Shown piece after piece: positions 42,446 to 51,741 of a DNA stretch of 64,000 nucleotides. Numbering within the stretch: the stretch's first letter is position 1; every line of letters starts with the position of its first letter. The translations under genes and the position numbers were made by a program. This stretch comes from Pedobacter polaris. Its GTDB lineage: Bacteria; Bacteroidota; Bacteroidia; Sphingobacteriales; Sphingobacteriaceae. The stretch lies in assembly GCF_005116505.1 (NCBI RefSeq), contig NZ_SWBR01000006.1, positions 37,758-101,757 on the forward strand, read 5' to 3'. The notes under the pieces are model-generated. The model was not told the origin of the DNA. It ran no database searches and worked only from the letters and a program-made list of their open reading frames with translations.

Positions 42446-43405
42446 TTACCTCTCCCGTTTTCTAGCGTTTATGTAGTCTTCTATAGCAGCTTTTGTAGTT
42501 AACCAATTTCTTCCTTCTTTATAAGCATCAATTTTACCAGTACGAGCTAATAAACTCACATATTCTTGTCCATATTTAGCACCAGGTTCTTCAATTATAG
42601 AGGAAATAGGCTCGTAATTGTAATAATTGCCAGGTAAAACATTTAAATAGATATTTAATGAACGCTCTAATGCCTGCAACATTAACAAACAAAGCTTATG
42701 ATAGCTTCCTTTGTTAGCTTGGTTTAGGGCTTCATAATATTTTTTTCTATCATTTTTTAAGATAATAGCTGGCGGAAAACCTTTACGCATTAAAAGTAAA
42801 TTCATGACAAGTCTAACGGTACGGCCATTGCCATCAAAAAAAGGGTGTATCCAAGCTAATTTATGATGAAAAATGGTTGTTAGTATCAAATTATCTAAAC
42901 CTAAAGGATTCTTATTTACAAAATCTATTAATTCATCAAAAAGGATAGACGCTTTGCTTGCATTTGGTGGAGTAAAATTTGCACCCATAATGCGAACACC
43001 ACCATTTCTTAAACGTCCAGCAAAATCATCTTCAATACTGCGCAATACCAAGCCGTGTAGGTTTAAAATATCAATACTGCGTAGCGTATAATTATCATTT
43101 ACTAAGGTATATAAATACTCAATTGCCTTTTCGTGATTGTGTACCTCGAAGTGCTCTCGTAAAGATTTGCCCCGAATGGTAATTCCTTCCTGTAAAATTA
43201 ACTGAGTTTCTTTTAACGTTATGGTATTTCCTTCAATGCTATTAGAGTTGTATGTCCATTCTAATGTTAAATCTTCTTTAATTTTTAACAAAGCGCTGCT
43301 AGGCAAAGGTCTAGCAGTATCTAGCTTTGCTTTTTTTTCATACAACCTATCTATTTGAGGTTGCAACTCTGTTAAATCTTTTAAGTCAAATTCCCACACC
43401 CCCAA
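42446..43405 (-). CDS. Fic family protein (AMPylase), class II
   Basis: A 319-residue protein. The Fic core motif is HPFFDGNGRTVR with catalytic His187, in the full HPFx[D/E]GNGRxxR form. The N-terminal inhibitory helix has Ser54-x3-Glu58-Gly59 (SNSIEG), which marks an autoinhibited class II enzyme. A C-terminal winged-helix-like segment (ARTGKIDAYKEGRNWLTT) may bind DNA or partners. The open frame begins with TTG at 43405; GTG at 43399 is equally possible and sits just after a -7-like TATATTTG. No antitoxin-like gene adjoins it. Confidence 0.87.
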   Translation of the reverse strand: MGVWEFDLKDLTELQPQIDRLYEKKAKLDTARPLPSSALLKIKEDLTLEWTYNSNSIEGNTITLKETQLILQEGITIRGKSLREHFEVHNHEKAIEYLYTLVNDNYTLRSIDILNLHGLVLRSIEDDFAGRLRNGGVRIMGANFTPPNASKASILFDELIDFVNKNPLGLDNLILTTIFHHKLAWIHPFFDGNGRTVRLVMNLLLMRKGFPPAIILKNDRKKYYEALNQANKGSYHKLCLLMLQALERSLNIYLNVLPGNYYNYEPISSIIEEPGAKYGQEYVSLLARTGKIDAYKEGRNWLTTKAAIEDYINARKRER

Positions 43406-43517
43406 ATATACTAATATCGTTCAGTATAAAAAAATTATGTATCCGATATTAAAAATTATTTTACAAAACATTGCTTTTCAATAATTTGATTTGTTAAAAT
43501 CTCAATCTCATTTTATG

Positions 43518-43525
43518 TACTTTTG
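43518..43525 (+). promoter_or_regulatory. -7 promoter box for ispH
   Basis: TACTTTTG matches TAnnTTTG, 24 bp before the ATG at 43550. Confidence 0.5.
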
Positions 43526-43549
43526 TAAGCTTAATTGGAACAATTTAAA

Positions 43550-44398
43550 ATGGGATACAATTTAAACGTAACAATAGATAAATCTTCTGGCTTTTGCTTT
43601 GGTGTTGTGTATGCAATAGACATGGCCGAGGATATTCTGGATAACGAAGGGCATCTATATTGTTTAGGCGATATTGTACACAATGATGAAGAAGTAGAAC
43701 GTTTAAAAGCAAAAGGCTTAAAAATTATTGATCATGAGCAGTTACATCAATTACATAATGAAAAAGTATTAATTAGAGCGCATGGAGAGGCTCCTTCAAC
43801 TTATGAATTAGCGCTTGCAAATAACCTTACTTTAATTGATGCTTCTTGTCCAGTTGTTTTGAAACTGCAAAACCGAATTAAAAATTCTCATGATGATGAT
43901 GAGCAAATTCTAATTTTTGGTAAACATGGTCATGCAGAGGTAATTGGATTACAAGGTCAAACGAATGGAAAAGCTATTGTTTTTCAAGATTTAGCAGAGT
44001 TAGATCATGTAGAATTGCCTCGCAATATTACCTTATACAGTCAGACCACAAAAAGTGTAGATAAGTTTTATCAAATTAAAGATGAGCTAATTAGTAGGGG
44101 TTTCGATTTAAAAGCAAATGACACTATTTGTAGACAAGTTTCCAATCGTTATGAAGAGTTAGAAAAGTTTGTATCAAATTATGATAAAATCATATTTGTG
44201 TCTGGGAAAAAATCATCTAATGGGAAAGTGTTATATGATGTTTGCAAAAAGCATAATCAAGAATCATATTTTATTTCTAATGTTGAAGAATTAAATCCAG
44301 AATGGTTTTCTATAAATGATAAGATTGGCATTTGTGGAGCAACATCTACACCAATGTGGTTAATGGAGAAAGTTAAATTAGAGCTAGAATCGTTATAA
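43550..44398 (+). CDS. ispH: 4-hydroxy-3-methylbut-2-enyl diphosphate reductase
   Basis: A 282-residue IspH (LytB) enzyme from the ATG at 43550; the frame also opens at a TTG five codons upstream. The three iron-sulfur cysteines are in SSGFCFGV, DASCPVV and IGICGATSTP. The substrate-binding RAHGEAPS and GKKSSNGKV segments are present. It makes IPP and DMAPP in the last step of the MEP isoprenoid pathway. The gene is followed by hemH at a distance of 112 bp. Length and motifs agree with Bacteroidota IspH. Confidence 0.95.
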   Translation: MGYNLNVTIDKSSGFCFGVVYAIDMAEDILDNEGHLYCLGDIVHNDEEVERLKAKGLKIIDHEQLHQLHNEKVLIRAHGEAPSTYELALANNLTLIDASCPVVLKLQNRIKNSHDDDEQILIFGKHGHAEVIGLQGQTNGKAIVFQDLAELDHVELPRNITLYSQTTKSVDKFYQIKDELISRGFDLKANDTICRQVSNRYEELEKFVSNYDKIIFVSGKKSSNGKVLYDVCKKHNQESYFISNVEELNPEWFSINDKIGICGATSTPMWLMEKVKLELESL

Positions 44399-44510
44399 TT
44401 TTTCCTTCTCAATCATCAAAAAGTAAATATTCATTCTTAAAAGATTTACAAACCATTATCTTTTAAACAGGTTTAACCTTTAGCGTATATTCGCCAAACA
44501 AAATATATTT

Positions 44511-45524
44511 ATGAGTAAAAAGGGAGTTTTATTAGTCAATTTAGGTACACCAGATAGTCCTGAAACAAAAGATGTAAGAAAATATCTTGATCAGTTTTTA
44601 ATGGATGAGCGGGTAATTGATATTCCTAAACTTAACCGTATGTTATTGGTTAAAGGAATTATAGTTCCTTTCCGTAGTCCTAAAACCTCAAAACTATATA
44701 AAGAAATTTGGGGAGAAAATGGTTCTCCTTTATTGTACTATAGTGAAATTCAAGCCAAATTATTGCAAGAAAAATTAGGTGATGACTATCATGTTGAATT
44801 AGCAATGCGCTATCAAAGCCCATCAATAGAAAATGCGCTTGCAAATCTTAAAGCTGGGCTGGTTAAGAGCATTAAAGTAATTCCTTTATTTCCACAATAT
44901 GCTTCAGCTAGTTCTGGTTCGGTAATGCAATTGGTAATGGAATTGGTTAGCAAATGGCCAACTATTCCACCAATTTCATTTGTAAGTTCGTTTCATGACA
45001 ATAGACAAATGATTGAAATTTTTGCTGAGAATGCAAAAAAGCATCAACCAGAAAACTATGACCATGTTTTATTTAGCTTTCATGGGTTGCCCGAAAGACA
45101 ATTGTTAAAATGTGATCACACCGGAAATTATTGTTTAAAAAATGCTGATTGTTGCCAGACTTATAACGATACCAATAAATTTTGCTATTCTGCACAAGGC
45201 CATCATACGGCCAGCTTAATTGCGGCAGAAATGGGAATCGATAAAGATAAATACACAGTTTGTTTTCAATCGAGGCTGGGTAAAGAGCCTTGGGTACAAC
45301 CATATACAACAGATGTTTTAAAGAAATTAGCGGCGGAAGGCAAAAAAAAACTATTGGTTTTTAGCCCTGCTTTTGTGGCAGATTGCTTAGAAACTTTATA
45401 TGAAATTACAGTAGAGTACCATGAAGAGTTTAAAACCTTAGGTGGTGAGCATGTTCAATTGGTAGAAAGTTTAAATGATCATCCTAAGTTTATAGAAGCT
45501 TTAGCAGAAATGGCTGTAAGTTAA
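44511..45524 (+). CDS. hemH: Ferrochelatase (protoporphyrin/coproporphyrin)
   Basis: A 337-residue chelatase inserting Fe2+ into a porphyrin. It starts VLLVNLGTPDSPETKDVRKY, a family signature, and has the catalytic His in FSFHGLPERQ and the Glu region near LETLYEITVEYHEEF. A Cys-rich insert (KCDHTGNYCLKNADCC, then a Cys in NKFCYSAQGHH) could bind an iron-sulfur cluster, as reported for some bacterial ferrochelatases. The stop overlaps the convergent waaA stop by 4 bases. A haem supply fits the cytochromes of the cluster at the left edge. Confidence 0.93.
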   Translation: MSKKGVLLVNLGTPDSPETKDVRKYLDQFLMDERVIDIPKLNRMLLVKGIIVPFRSPKTSKLYKEIWGENGSPLLYYSEIQAKLLQEKLGDDYHVELAMRYQSPSIENALANLKAGLVKSIKVIPLFPQYASASSGSVMQLVMELVSKWPTIPPISFVSSFHDNRQMIEIFAENAKKHQPENYDHVLFSFHGLPERQLLKCDHTGNYCLKNADCCQTYNDTNKFCYSAQGHHTASLIAAEMGIDKDKYTVCFQSRLGKEPWVQPYTTDVLKKLAAEGKKKLLVFSPAFVADCLETLYEITVEYHEEFKTLGGEHVQLVESLNDHPKFIEALAEMAVS

Positions 45525-46729
45525 TTATTTAATAGTTTTTCAATAATCATTTCTGTAGCTCCTTTTTTCTGTTCTACATAATTTTTCGCAATTGCGGATG
45601 CTTGAGCATTTTCTTTAAATAACTCAAATGCATGGTTTAATTCTTCCTGAGTTGAAATGCTTTTTGCTGCATCAATATTTATCAGATCTTTTGCTTCTTG
45701 AAATTTATCATATTTAGGCCCAAAAATTATTGGCAAACCAAACGCTGCGGCTTCTAATGTATTGTGGATACCAACCCCAAAGCCCCCACCAATATATGCT
45801 ACTTTTGCATATTGATACAATGAAGAAAGCATTCCAATATTGTCTATAATTAGAATTTGAGCATCCTGAAATTGAGTGTTGATGGATGAAAATTTAACTG
45901 CTTTCGGAAAAAGATTTTCAATTTCCTGGATATGTGACCCACCAATTTCATGTGGAGCGATGATAAATTTCCAATCAGTATGTTCTTGAACTAAGGAGAC
46001 CAATAATTTCTCATCTGGTAACCAAGTACTTCCACCAATAAATACAGCAGAATTGCCGCAAAATTTTTCAATTAGCTCTAGCCTTTTAGGAAGTTGTGCA
46101 TTCTCATACACCCTATCAAACCTCGTATCTCCACTTAAACTTACTTCATCTATACCAATACTTTTTAAAAGAGAAACACTTTCAGTATTCTGTACAAAAA
46201 AATGAGTTACAAATTTTAATATGCCCTTATAGAAACCGCCATACCATTTAAAAAATACTTGGCTGGGTCTAAAAATTCCAGAAATTAAATAAAGAGGGAT
46301 TTGATTCTCATCTAATACTTTAAAGTAATGAAACCAAAATTCATACTTGGTAAATATAGCTTGTTTGGGATTTACAAGCTGAATAAACTTTCTTGCATTG
46401 CTTTGAGTATCCAATGGTAAATAAAAAACAGTTGCTAACGGGTAATTTTTTCTTACTTCATAACCTGATGGGGAAAAAAAAGTTACAACTATTTTTTGCT
46501 CAGGATCCTTACTTTTTAAGTTTTCTAAAACAGGTCTTCCTTGTTCAAATTCTCCTAAAGAAGCAAAGTGAAACCAAATAGGCTTATCATTAGGCTTAGT
46601 TTTAGTTTTAATTTGTTCCCAAATGTTTTTTCTTCCATTTACAAACAATTTTGCTTTAGGGTTAAAAAGTGCGGCAATCCTAAGTAGAAAACCATACAGT
46701 ACAACTCCAATATTATAAATCCCAAGCAT
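45521..46729 (-). CDS. waaA: 3-deoxy-D-manno-octulosonic acid transferase (Kdo transferase)
   Basis: A 402-residue GT30-family enzyme that adds Kdo to lipid A precursor at the inner membrane. An N-terminal hydrophobic segment (IGVVLYGFLLRIAALF) anchors it. IWFHFASLGEFEQGRPVLE, VVTFFSPSGYEV and the C-terminal domain with YIGGGFGVGIHNTLEAAAFG and IIFGPKYDKFQEA are typical. The gene is convergent with hemH (4-base overlap) and divergent from ugd, sharing a 65-bp upstream gap. Start chosen by the hydrophobic anchor. Confidence 0.93.
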   Translation of the reverse strand: MLGIYNIGVVLYGFLLRIAALFNPKAKLFVNGRKNIWEQIKTKTKPNDKPIWFHFASLGEFEQGRPVLENLKSKDPEQKIVVTFFSPSGYEVRKNYPLATVFYLPLDTQSNARKFIQLVNPKQAIFTKYEFWFHYFKVLDENQIPLYLISGIFRPSQVFFKWYGGFYKGILKFVTHFFVQNTESVSLLKSIGIDEVSLSGDTRFDRVYENAQLPKRLELIEKFCGNSAVFIGGSTWLPDEKLLVSLVQEHTDWKFIIAPHEIGGSHIQEIENLFPKAVKFSSINTQFQDAQILIIDNIGMLSSLYQYAKVAYIGGGFGVGIHNTLEAAAFGLPIIFGPKYDKFQEAKDLINIDAAKSISTQEELNHAFELFKENAQASAIAKNYVEQKKGATEMIIEKLLNN

Positions 46730-46794
46730 TTTGCGTCTTATTTCTTATCTTCGTTGCAAGATAAATGAATAAATTTAAAACCTTCAAATAATAT

Positions 46795-48108
46795 ATGAAG
46801 ATAGCTGTAATTGGAACAGGATATGTTGGTTTGGTTACTGGAACATGTTTAGCAGAAACCGGTAATAATGTAATTTGTGTAGATATTAACGAAGCAAAAG
46901 TACAAAAGATGATTGATGGTGAGGTTCCAATATATGAACCAGGCCTAGACGTACTTTTTCATCGCAATATTGCTCAAGGCCGCCTTTCTTTTACAACAGA
47001 TCTAGCGCTTGCAGTTAAAGAAGCCCAAATTATATTTATGGCTTTGCCAACGCCTCCAGGTGGAGATGGAGCGGCGGACCTCTCTTATATTTTAGGTGCA
47101 GCAAAAGACATTTCTAAACTGGTAACAACTTACAAAGTAATTGTAAATAAATCTACTGTTCCTGTTGGGACAGCTGATAAAGTTCAAGCGGTTTTTAAAG
47201 AACATACAACTGTCGAGATTGATGTGGTGTCTAATCCAGAGTTTTTACGGGAAGGTGTAGCAGTTGATGATTTTATGAAACCAGATCGCGTAGTAATTGG
47301 CACCAAAAGTGAAAAAGCTCAAAAGCTAATGGCAGAATTATATGCGCCATACGTTCGCCAAGGCAATCCGATTTTCTTTATGGATGAACGTTCTTCTGAA
47401 CTAACTAAATATGCTGCAAATTCGTTTTTGGCAACTAAAATTACATTCATGAATGAGATTGCAAATCTTTGCGAAATTGTGGGTGCAGATGTAGATGCAG
47501 TTCGAAAAGGGATAGGTTCTGATGATAGAATTGGTAAGCGTTTTCTTTTTCCAGGAATTGGATATGGAGGGAGCTGTTTTCCGAAAGATGTACAAGCTTT
47601 AGCCATTGCAGCAGATGCACATCAATATGACTTTCAGATTTTGAAAGCCGTAATGAATGTAAATGAAAAACAAAAAACAGTTTTAGTAGATAAATTATTA
47701 AAGTATTACAAAGGTGATATCAAGGGCAAGCATTTTGCTCTTTGGGGCTTAGCGTTTAAACCTGAAACGGATGATATAAGAGAAGCACCTGCTTTATATA
47801 TCATTGATGAATTGATAAAAAATGGGGCTACTGTTTCGGCTTTCGATCCAGAAGCAATGAATAACGTAAAAGCAATACTTGGAGATAAGATCAGCTTTGC
47901 TGAAAACCAATATGATGTATTGCAAAACGCCGATGCTTTATTGATTGCTACTGAATGGTCTGTATTCCGCAATCCGGATTTTGAGAAAATGGATAGCATT
48001 TTAACCAACAAAACAATATTTGATGGAAGAAATCTTTTCGACTTGCAAAAAATGATTGATTTAGGCTATTATTACAATAGTGTTGGTAGAAGATTAATAA
48101 CAGAATGA
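46795..48108 (+). CDS. ugd: UDP-glucose 6-dehydrogenase
   Basis: A 437-residue enzyme that oxidises UDP-glucose twice to UDP-glucuronate with NAD+. It has the N-terminal Rossmann motif IGTGYVGLVTG, NKSTVPVGTA, SNPEFLREG and the catalytic Cys261 in GYGGSCFPKDV. The C-terminal UDP-binding domain contains FKPETDDIREAPAL. It starts the nucleotide-sugar operon running to 52479, with its stop overlapping the next ATG (ATGA). Its product is the substrate of the next gene. Confidence 0.95.
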   Translation: MKIAVIGTGYVGLVTGTCLAETGNNVICVDINEAKVQKMIDGEVPIYEPGLDVLFHRNIAQGRLSFTTDLALAVKEAQIIFMALPTPPGGDGAADLSYILGAAKDISKLVTTYKVIVNKSTVPVGTADKVQAVFKEHTTVEIDVVSNPEFLREGVAVDDFMKPDRVVIGTKSEKAQKLMAELYAPYVRQGNPIFFMDERSSELTKYAANSFLATKITFMNEIANLCEIVGADVDAVRKGIGSDDRIGKRFLFPGIGYGGSCFPKDVQALAIAADAHQYDFQILKAVMNVNEKQKTVLVDKLLKYYKGDIKGKHFALWGLAFKPETDDIREAPALYIIDELIKNGATVSAFDPEAMNNVKAILGDKISFAENQYDVLQNADALLIATEWSVFRNPDFEKMDSILTNKTIFDGRNLFDLQKMIDLGYYYNSVGRRLITE

Positions 48109-49097
48109 TGGAACGTAAAAGGGTATTAATTACTGGTGCAGCGGGGTTTCTCGGATCACATTTATGCGATAGATTTATCAAAGAAGATTTTAATGTAATT
48201 GCAATGGATAATTTAATTACCGGCGATTTGCAGAACATCGAACATTTATTCAAATTAGAAAATTTTGAATTTTACCATCATGATGTTTCTAAATTTGTTC
48301 ACGTTGCTGGTAATTTAGACTATATCCTTCATTTTGCCTCACCAGCAAGTCCAATAGACTATTTAAAAATTCCAATTCAAACCTTAAAAGTTGGTTCTTT
48401 AGGAATTCATAATTTATTAGGTTTAGCTAAAGCAAAAAATGCAAGACTGTTAATTGCATCAACTTCAGAAGTATATGGAGATCCAACTGTAAATCCTCAG
48501 CCTGAAGAATATTGGGGAAATGTAAATCCAGTTGGCCCTCGCGGAGTTTATGATGAAGCAAAACGTTTTCAAGAAGCTATGACAATGGCTTATCATACTT
48601 TTCATGGACTAGAAACGCGGATTGTAAGAATTTTTAATACTTATGGGCCAAGAATGCGCCTAAATGATGGTAGAGTATTGCCAGCATTTATTGGTCAGGC
48701 TTTAAGAGGAGAGGATCTTACAGTATTTGGAGATGGCAGCCAAACCAGATCTTTTTGCTATGTAGATGATTTGATTGAAGGAATTTATCGGTTGTTATTT
48801 AGTGACTATGCTATGCCAGTAAATATTGGTAACCCCGATGAAATTACCATGATGGATTTTGCAGAAGAAATTATAAAATTAACTGGAACTACTCAGAAAA
48901 TTGTTTGCCACGAATTGCCAACAGATGATCCAAAGCAGCGTAGACCAGATATAACAAAAGCCATAGCGCTATTAAACTGGACACCAAAGGTTGGAAGAGC
49001 AGAAGGATTAAAAATAACATATGAATATTTTAAATCTTTACCTCATGAGGCCTTAATTAATAAAGAACACAAAAATTTTAAAACTTATAATAAATAA
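48105..49097 (+). CDS. UDP-glucuronate decarboxylase (UDP-xylose synthase)
   Basis: A 330-residue extended SDR. The motif ITGAAGFLGSHLCDRF and YHHDVSKF lie near the N-terminus; HFASPASPIDYLKIPIQTL and STSEVYGDP are hallmark UXS segments; the catalytic YDEAK has Tyr and Lys, and EAMTMAYHTFHGLETRIVRI follows. It converts UDP-glucuronate, made by the preceding gene, to UDP-xylose. Start is ATG at 48105 or the adjacent ATG at 48108. It overlaps ugd by 4 bases and the next ATG by one base. Confidence 0.93.
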   Translation: MMERKRVLITGAAGFLGSHLCDRFIKEDFNVIAMDNLITGDLQNIEHLFKLENFEFYHHDVSKFVHVAGNLDYILHFASPASPIDYLKIPIQTLKVGSLGIHNLLGLAKAKNARLLIASTSEVYGDPTVNPQPEEYWGNVNPVGPRGVYDEAKRFQEAMTMAYHTFHGLETRIVRIFNTYGPRMRLNDGRVLPAFIGQALRGEDLTVFGDGSQTRSFCYVDDLIEGIYRLLFSDYAMPVNIGNPDEITMMDFAEEIIKLTGTTQKIVCHELPTDDPKQRRPDITKAIALLNWTPKVGRAEGLKITYEYFKSLPHEALINKEHKNFKTYNK

Positions 49098-50116
49098 TGG
49101 CTAAAATATTAGTTACTGGAGGTACCGGATATATCGGTTCTCATACCGTTGTAGAATTATTTAATGCTGGCTATGAAGTAGTAGTAGTTGATGATTTTTC
49201 TAATTCAGATCCTAAAATATTAGAACAAATTGAAAAAATATCAGGTAAGAAACCTGAGTTTTTTAAAATTGATTTGTGTGATGAAAATGCGGTAAACTTA
49301 TTTGTTGATCAAAATAAAGACATAACTGGTGTAATTCATTTCGCTGCATTTAAAGCTGTAGGTGAATCTGTTCAGCAACCCTTAAAATATTATAGAAATA
49401 ATTTTTTCTCACTAATTAATATCTTAACAGCTTTTAACAGTAAAATACAATTGGTTTTTTCATCATCTTGTACAGTTTATGGCCAGCCAGATCAATTACC
49501 AGTAAATGAATTGGCAAAAGTTAAAAAAGCCGAATCACCATATGGAAATACTAAACAAATAGCAGAAGAAATTTTACAAGAAGCTTGTGCAGTAACACCA
49601 GATTTAAATGTAATCGCTTTGCGTTATTTCAATCCAGTTGGTGCTCATAAATCTGCTTTAATTGGAGAACTACCTATTGGCGTTCCGCAAAATTTAGTTC
49701 CTTTTATTACACAGTCAGCAATAGGTAAACGTGGTGCAATTACAGTATTTGGTAATGATTACAATACCCCAGATGGTTCTGCAATTAGAGATTATATTCA
49801 TGTTGTAGATTTAGCAAAGGCACATGTTGCAGCTATAAAGAGGTTAGAAAGCAAAGCAGGAGCTAATTTTGAAATATTTAATGTTGGCACAGGAAAGGGA
49901 TCATCTGTTTTAGAGATCATAAGCGCATTTGAAAAATCTACTGGTGAAAAACTAAATTATACAATTGGTGCAAGGAGAGAAGGAGATATTGAGCAAACTT
50001 ATGGAGATGTTACCCTATCTAACAATGTTTTAGGTTGGAAAGCCGAACTAGGTTTAGAAGATATGTTAAGCTCTGCTTGGAATTGGGAAAAATATTTAAG
50101 AGAAAACCCTTTTTAA
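49097..50116 (+). CDS. galE: UDP-glucose 4-epimerase
   Basis: A 339-residue GalE. The NAD+ motif is VTGGTGYIGSHTVVEL, GVIHFAAFKAVGESV is the usual second segment, and the catalytic YGNTK (with SSSCTVYG before it) is present. RYFNPVGAH and the C-terminal EQTYGDV ... LGWKAE complete the pattern. It interconverts UDP-glucose and UDP-galactose. The start overlaps the uxs stop (TAATGG), and the next gene begins directly after its stop, so it belongs to the operon. Confidence 0.95.
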   Translation: MAKILVTGGTGYIGSHTVVELFNAGYEVVVVDDFSNSDPKILEQIEKISGKKPEFFKIDLCDENAVNLFVDQNKDITGVIHFAAFKAVGESVQQPLKYYRNNFFSLINILTAFNSKIQLVFSSSCTVYGQPDQLPVNELAKVKKAESPYGNTKQIAEEILQEACAVTPDLNVIALRYFNPVGAHKSALIGELPIGVPQNLVPFITQSAIGKRGAITVFGNDYNTPDGSAIRDYIHVVDLAKAHVAAIKRLESKAGANFEIFNVGTGKGSSVLEIISAFEKSTGEKLNYTIGARREGDIEQTYGDVTLSNNVLGWKAELGLEDMLSSAWNWEKYLRENPF

Positions 50117-50683
50117 ATGAAGCTAAGTGAGCACAAAGAACTTAAAATAGAAATTTTAGCTTTACCACCAAAAGAAAAAGATAAACTCTTACTTCGCTTG
50201 GTGGCAAAAGATAAGGTGCTCACAGAACATTTGCATTTTTTATTACTTGAGGATGAAAGTAATTTAAGAGATAGGGTTTCAGCAATAAAAGATCACATCT
50301 TGCAAACAATGCAAAACTTAAAATCATCAAAAAATAACAATGCAAAGGAAGTTTTAACAATTTTACGTAAGTTGGCTAAAGCTGTTAATCATAATTTTAG
50401 AGTAACTAAGACTAATTTTGAAGATGTTGAATTAAGAATTTTTCTTTTTAATAATACTACAACAAAATTTAAATCAGGTGTCTTTTCAGCTTATAAAAAT
50501 TATGAACAACTTTTTGGAACATATTTTGTAAAAGCTACACTAATAACCTTACGTAAATTCTATAAATTGCATGAAGACTTGCAATATGACCTTAAGGATG
50601 ATATGAATAAACTTTTGGCAAAAATATATACTGAAAATATGGCAGGTGTGGCAAACAACTTAGGTTTGCCAGAACAAATATAA
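50117..50683 (+). CDS. Hypothetical helical protein inside nucleotide-sugar operon
   Basis: A 188-residue protein that I do not recognise. It has no signal peptide or membrane segment and appears almost wholly helical, with many Lys/Glu/Leu (KIEILALPPKEKDKLLLRL, RVSAIKDHILQTMQNL). The second half (VFSAYKNYEQLFGTYFVKA) is more aromatic. It starts one base after galE and ends 3 bp before rmlB, so it is translated within the sugar operon. A regulatory or scaffold role is imaginable, but nothing in the sequence shows one. Confidence 0.75.
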   Translation: MKLSEHKELKIEILALPPKEKDKLLLRLVAKDKVLTEHLHFLLLEDESNLRDRVSAIKDHILQTMQNLKSSKNNNAKEVLTILRKLAKAVNHNFRVTKTNFEDVELRIFLFNNTTTKFKSGVFSAYKNYEQLFGTYFVKATLITLRKFYKLHEDLQYDLKDDMNKLLAKIYTENMAGVANNLGLPEQI

Positions 50684-50686
50684 AAT

Positions 50687-51739
50687 ATGAAGAAAATTTT
50701 AATTACCGGAGGTGCTGGTTTTATAGGGTCACATGTAGTGCGCAGGTTTGTAAACAAATATCCGCAATATGAAATCATAAATCTTGATGCACTTACTTAT
50801 GCCGGTAATTTAGCAAACCTAACAGATGTTGAAAATAAAGATAACTATAGGTTTATTAAAGCAGATATTACTGAAGCAAATGAAATAAATAACCTTTTTA
50901 AGGTTGAAGACTTTGATGCGGTTATCCACCTAGCGGCAGAGTCCCATGTAGATCGTTCCATAATAGATCCATCTGCCTTTGTAATGACTAATGTGATTGG
51001 AACTGTAAACCTGTTAAATGCTGCTAGAGAGTATTGGAAGGGTAGTTACAATGAAAAGAGATTTTATCACGTAAGTACCGATGAGGTTTATGGGGCATTG
51101 GGAGATGAAGGGATGTTCACAGAATCTACAGCATATGATCCACATAGTCCATACGCTGCATCAAAGGCAAGTTCAGACCATTTTGTGAGGGCATACCATG
51201 ACACTTATGGATTAAATGTTGTAATCTCTAACTGTTCTAATAATTATGGTTCGAACCATTTCCCAGAGAAGTTAATCCCGCTGGCCATAAATAATATCAA
51301 AAAAAATAAGCCCGTTCCTGTTTATGGTAAAGGTGAAAACGTACGTGATTGGCTTTGGGTTGAAGATCATGCCCGGGCAATTGATGTCATATTTCATGAG
51401 GCCAAAACTGGCCAGACCTATAACATAGGCGGGCACAACGAATGGAAGAATATTGATTTGATTTATTTATTGTGCAATATAATGGATAAAAAGTTGGGCC
51501 GTGAGTCGGGAGAGTCTGCAAAACTGATTACATTTGTAACAGATAGGGCTGGCCATGATTTGCGATATGCAATAGATTCTACTAAATTACAGAATGAATT
51601 GGATTGGGTGCCAAGTTTACAGTTTGAAGATGGGCTTACAAAAACGGTAGATTGGTATTTAGAGAACGAAGATTGGTTAAATAACGTAACTTCGGGTAAT
51701 TATCAAGCCTATTACGATAATCAATATAAAGGGAGGTAA
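50687..51739 (+). CDS. rmlB: dTDP-glucose 4,6-dehydratase
   Basis: A 350-residue RmlB. It has ITGGAGFIGSHVVRRFVNKY, LAAESHVDRSI (the characteristic RmlB segment), the catalytic YAASK preceded by STDEVYGALG, and NNYGSNHFPEKLIPL. DWLWVEDHARAID also fits. It converts dTDP-glucose to dTDP-4-keto-6-deoxyglucose. The rmlA, C and D genes are not in the window, so the final sugar is unknown. The gene is flanked by a 3-bp gap upstream and 2 bp downstream. A GDP-mannose dehydratase is unlikely given these motifs. Confidence 0.94.
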   Translation: MKKILITGGAGFIGSHVVRRFVNKYPQYEIINLDALTYAGNLANLTDVENKDNYRFIKADITEANEINNLFKVEDFDAVIHLAAESHVDRSIIDPSAFVMTNVIGTVNLLNAAREYWKGSYNEKRFYHVSTDEVYGALGDEGMFTESTAYDPHSPYAASKASSDHFVRAYHDTYGLNVVISNCSNNYGSNHFPEKLIPLAINNIKKNKPVPVYGKGENVRDWLWVEDHARAIDVIFHEAKTGQTYNIGGHNEWKNIDLIYLLCNIMDKKLGRESGESAKLITFVTDRAGHDLRYAIDSTKLQNELDWVPSLQFEDGLTKTVDWYLENEDWLNNVTSGNYQAYYDNQYKGR

Positions 51740-51741
51740 GT

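Noticed and set aside
44511..46729. Terminator between hemH and waaA
   Set aside because: The genes converge with a 4-base overlap and I see no hairpin at the junction.
47319..47606. Minus-strand frames inside ugd
   Set aside because: Antisense shadows of a well-conserved enzyme; no independent support.
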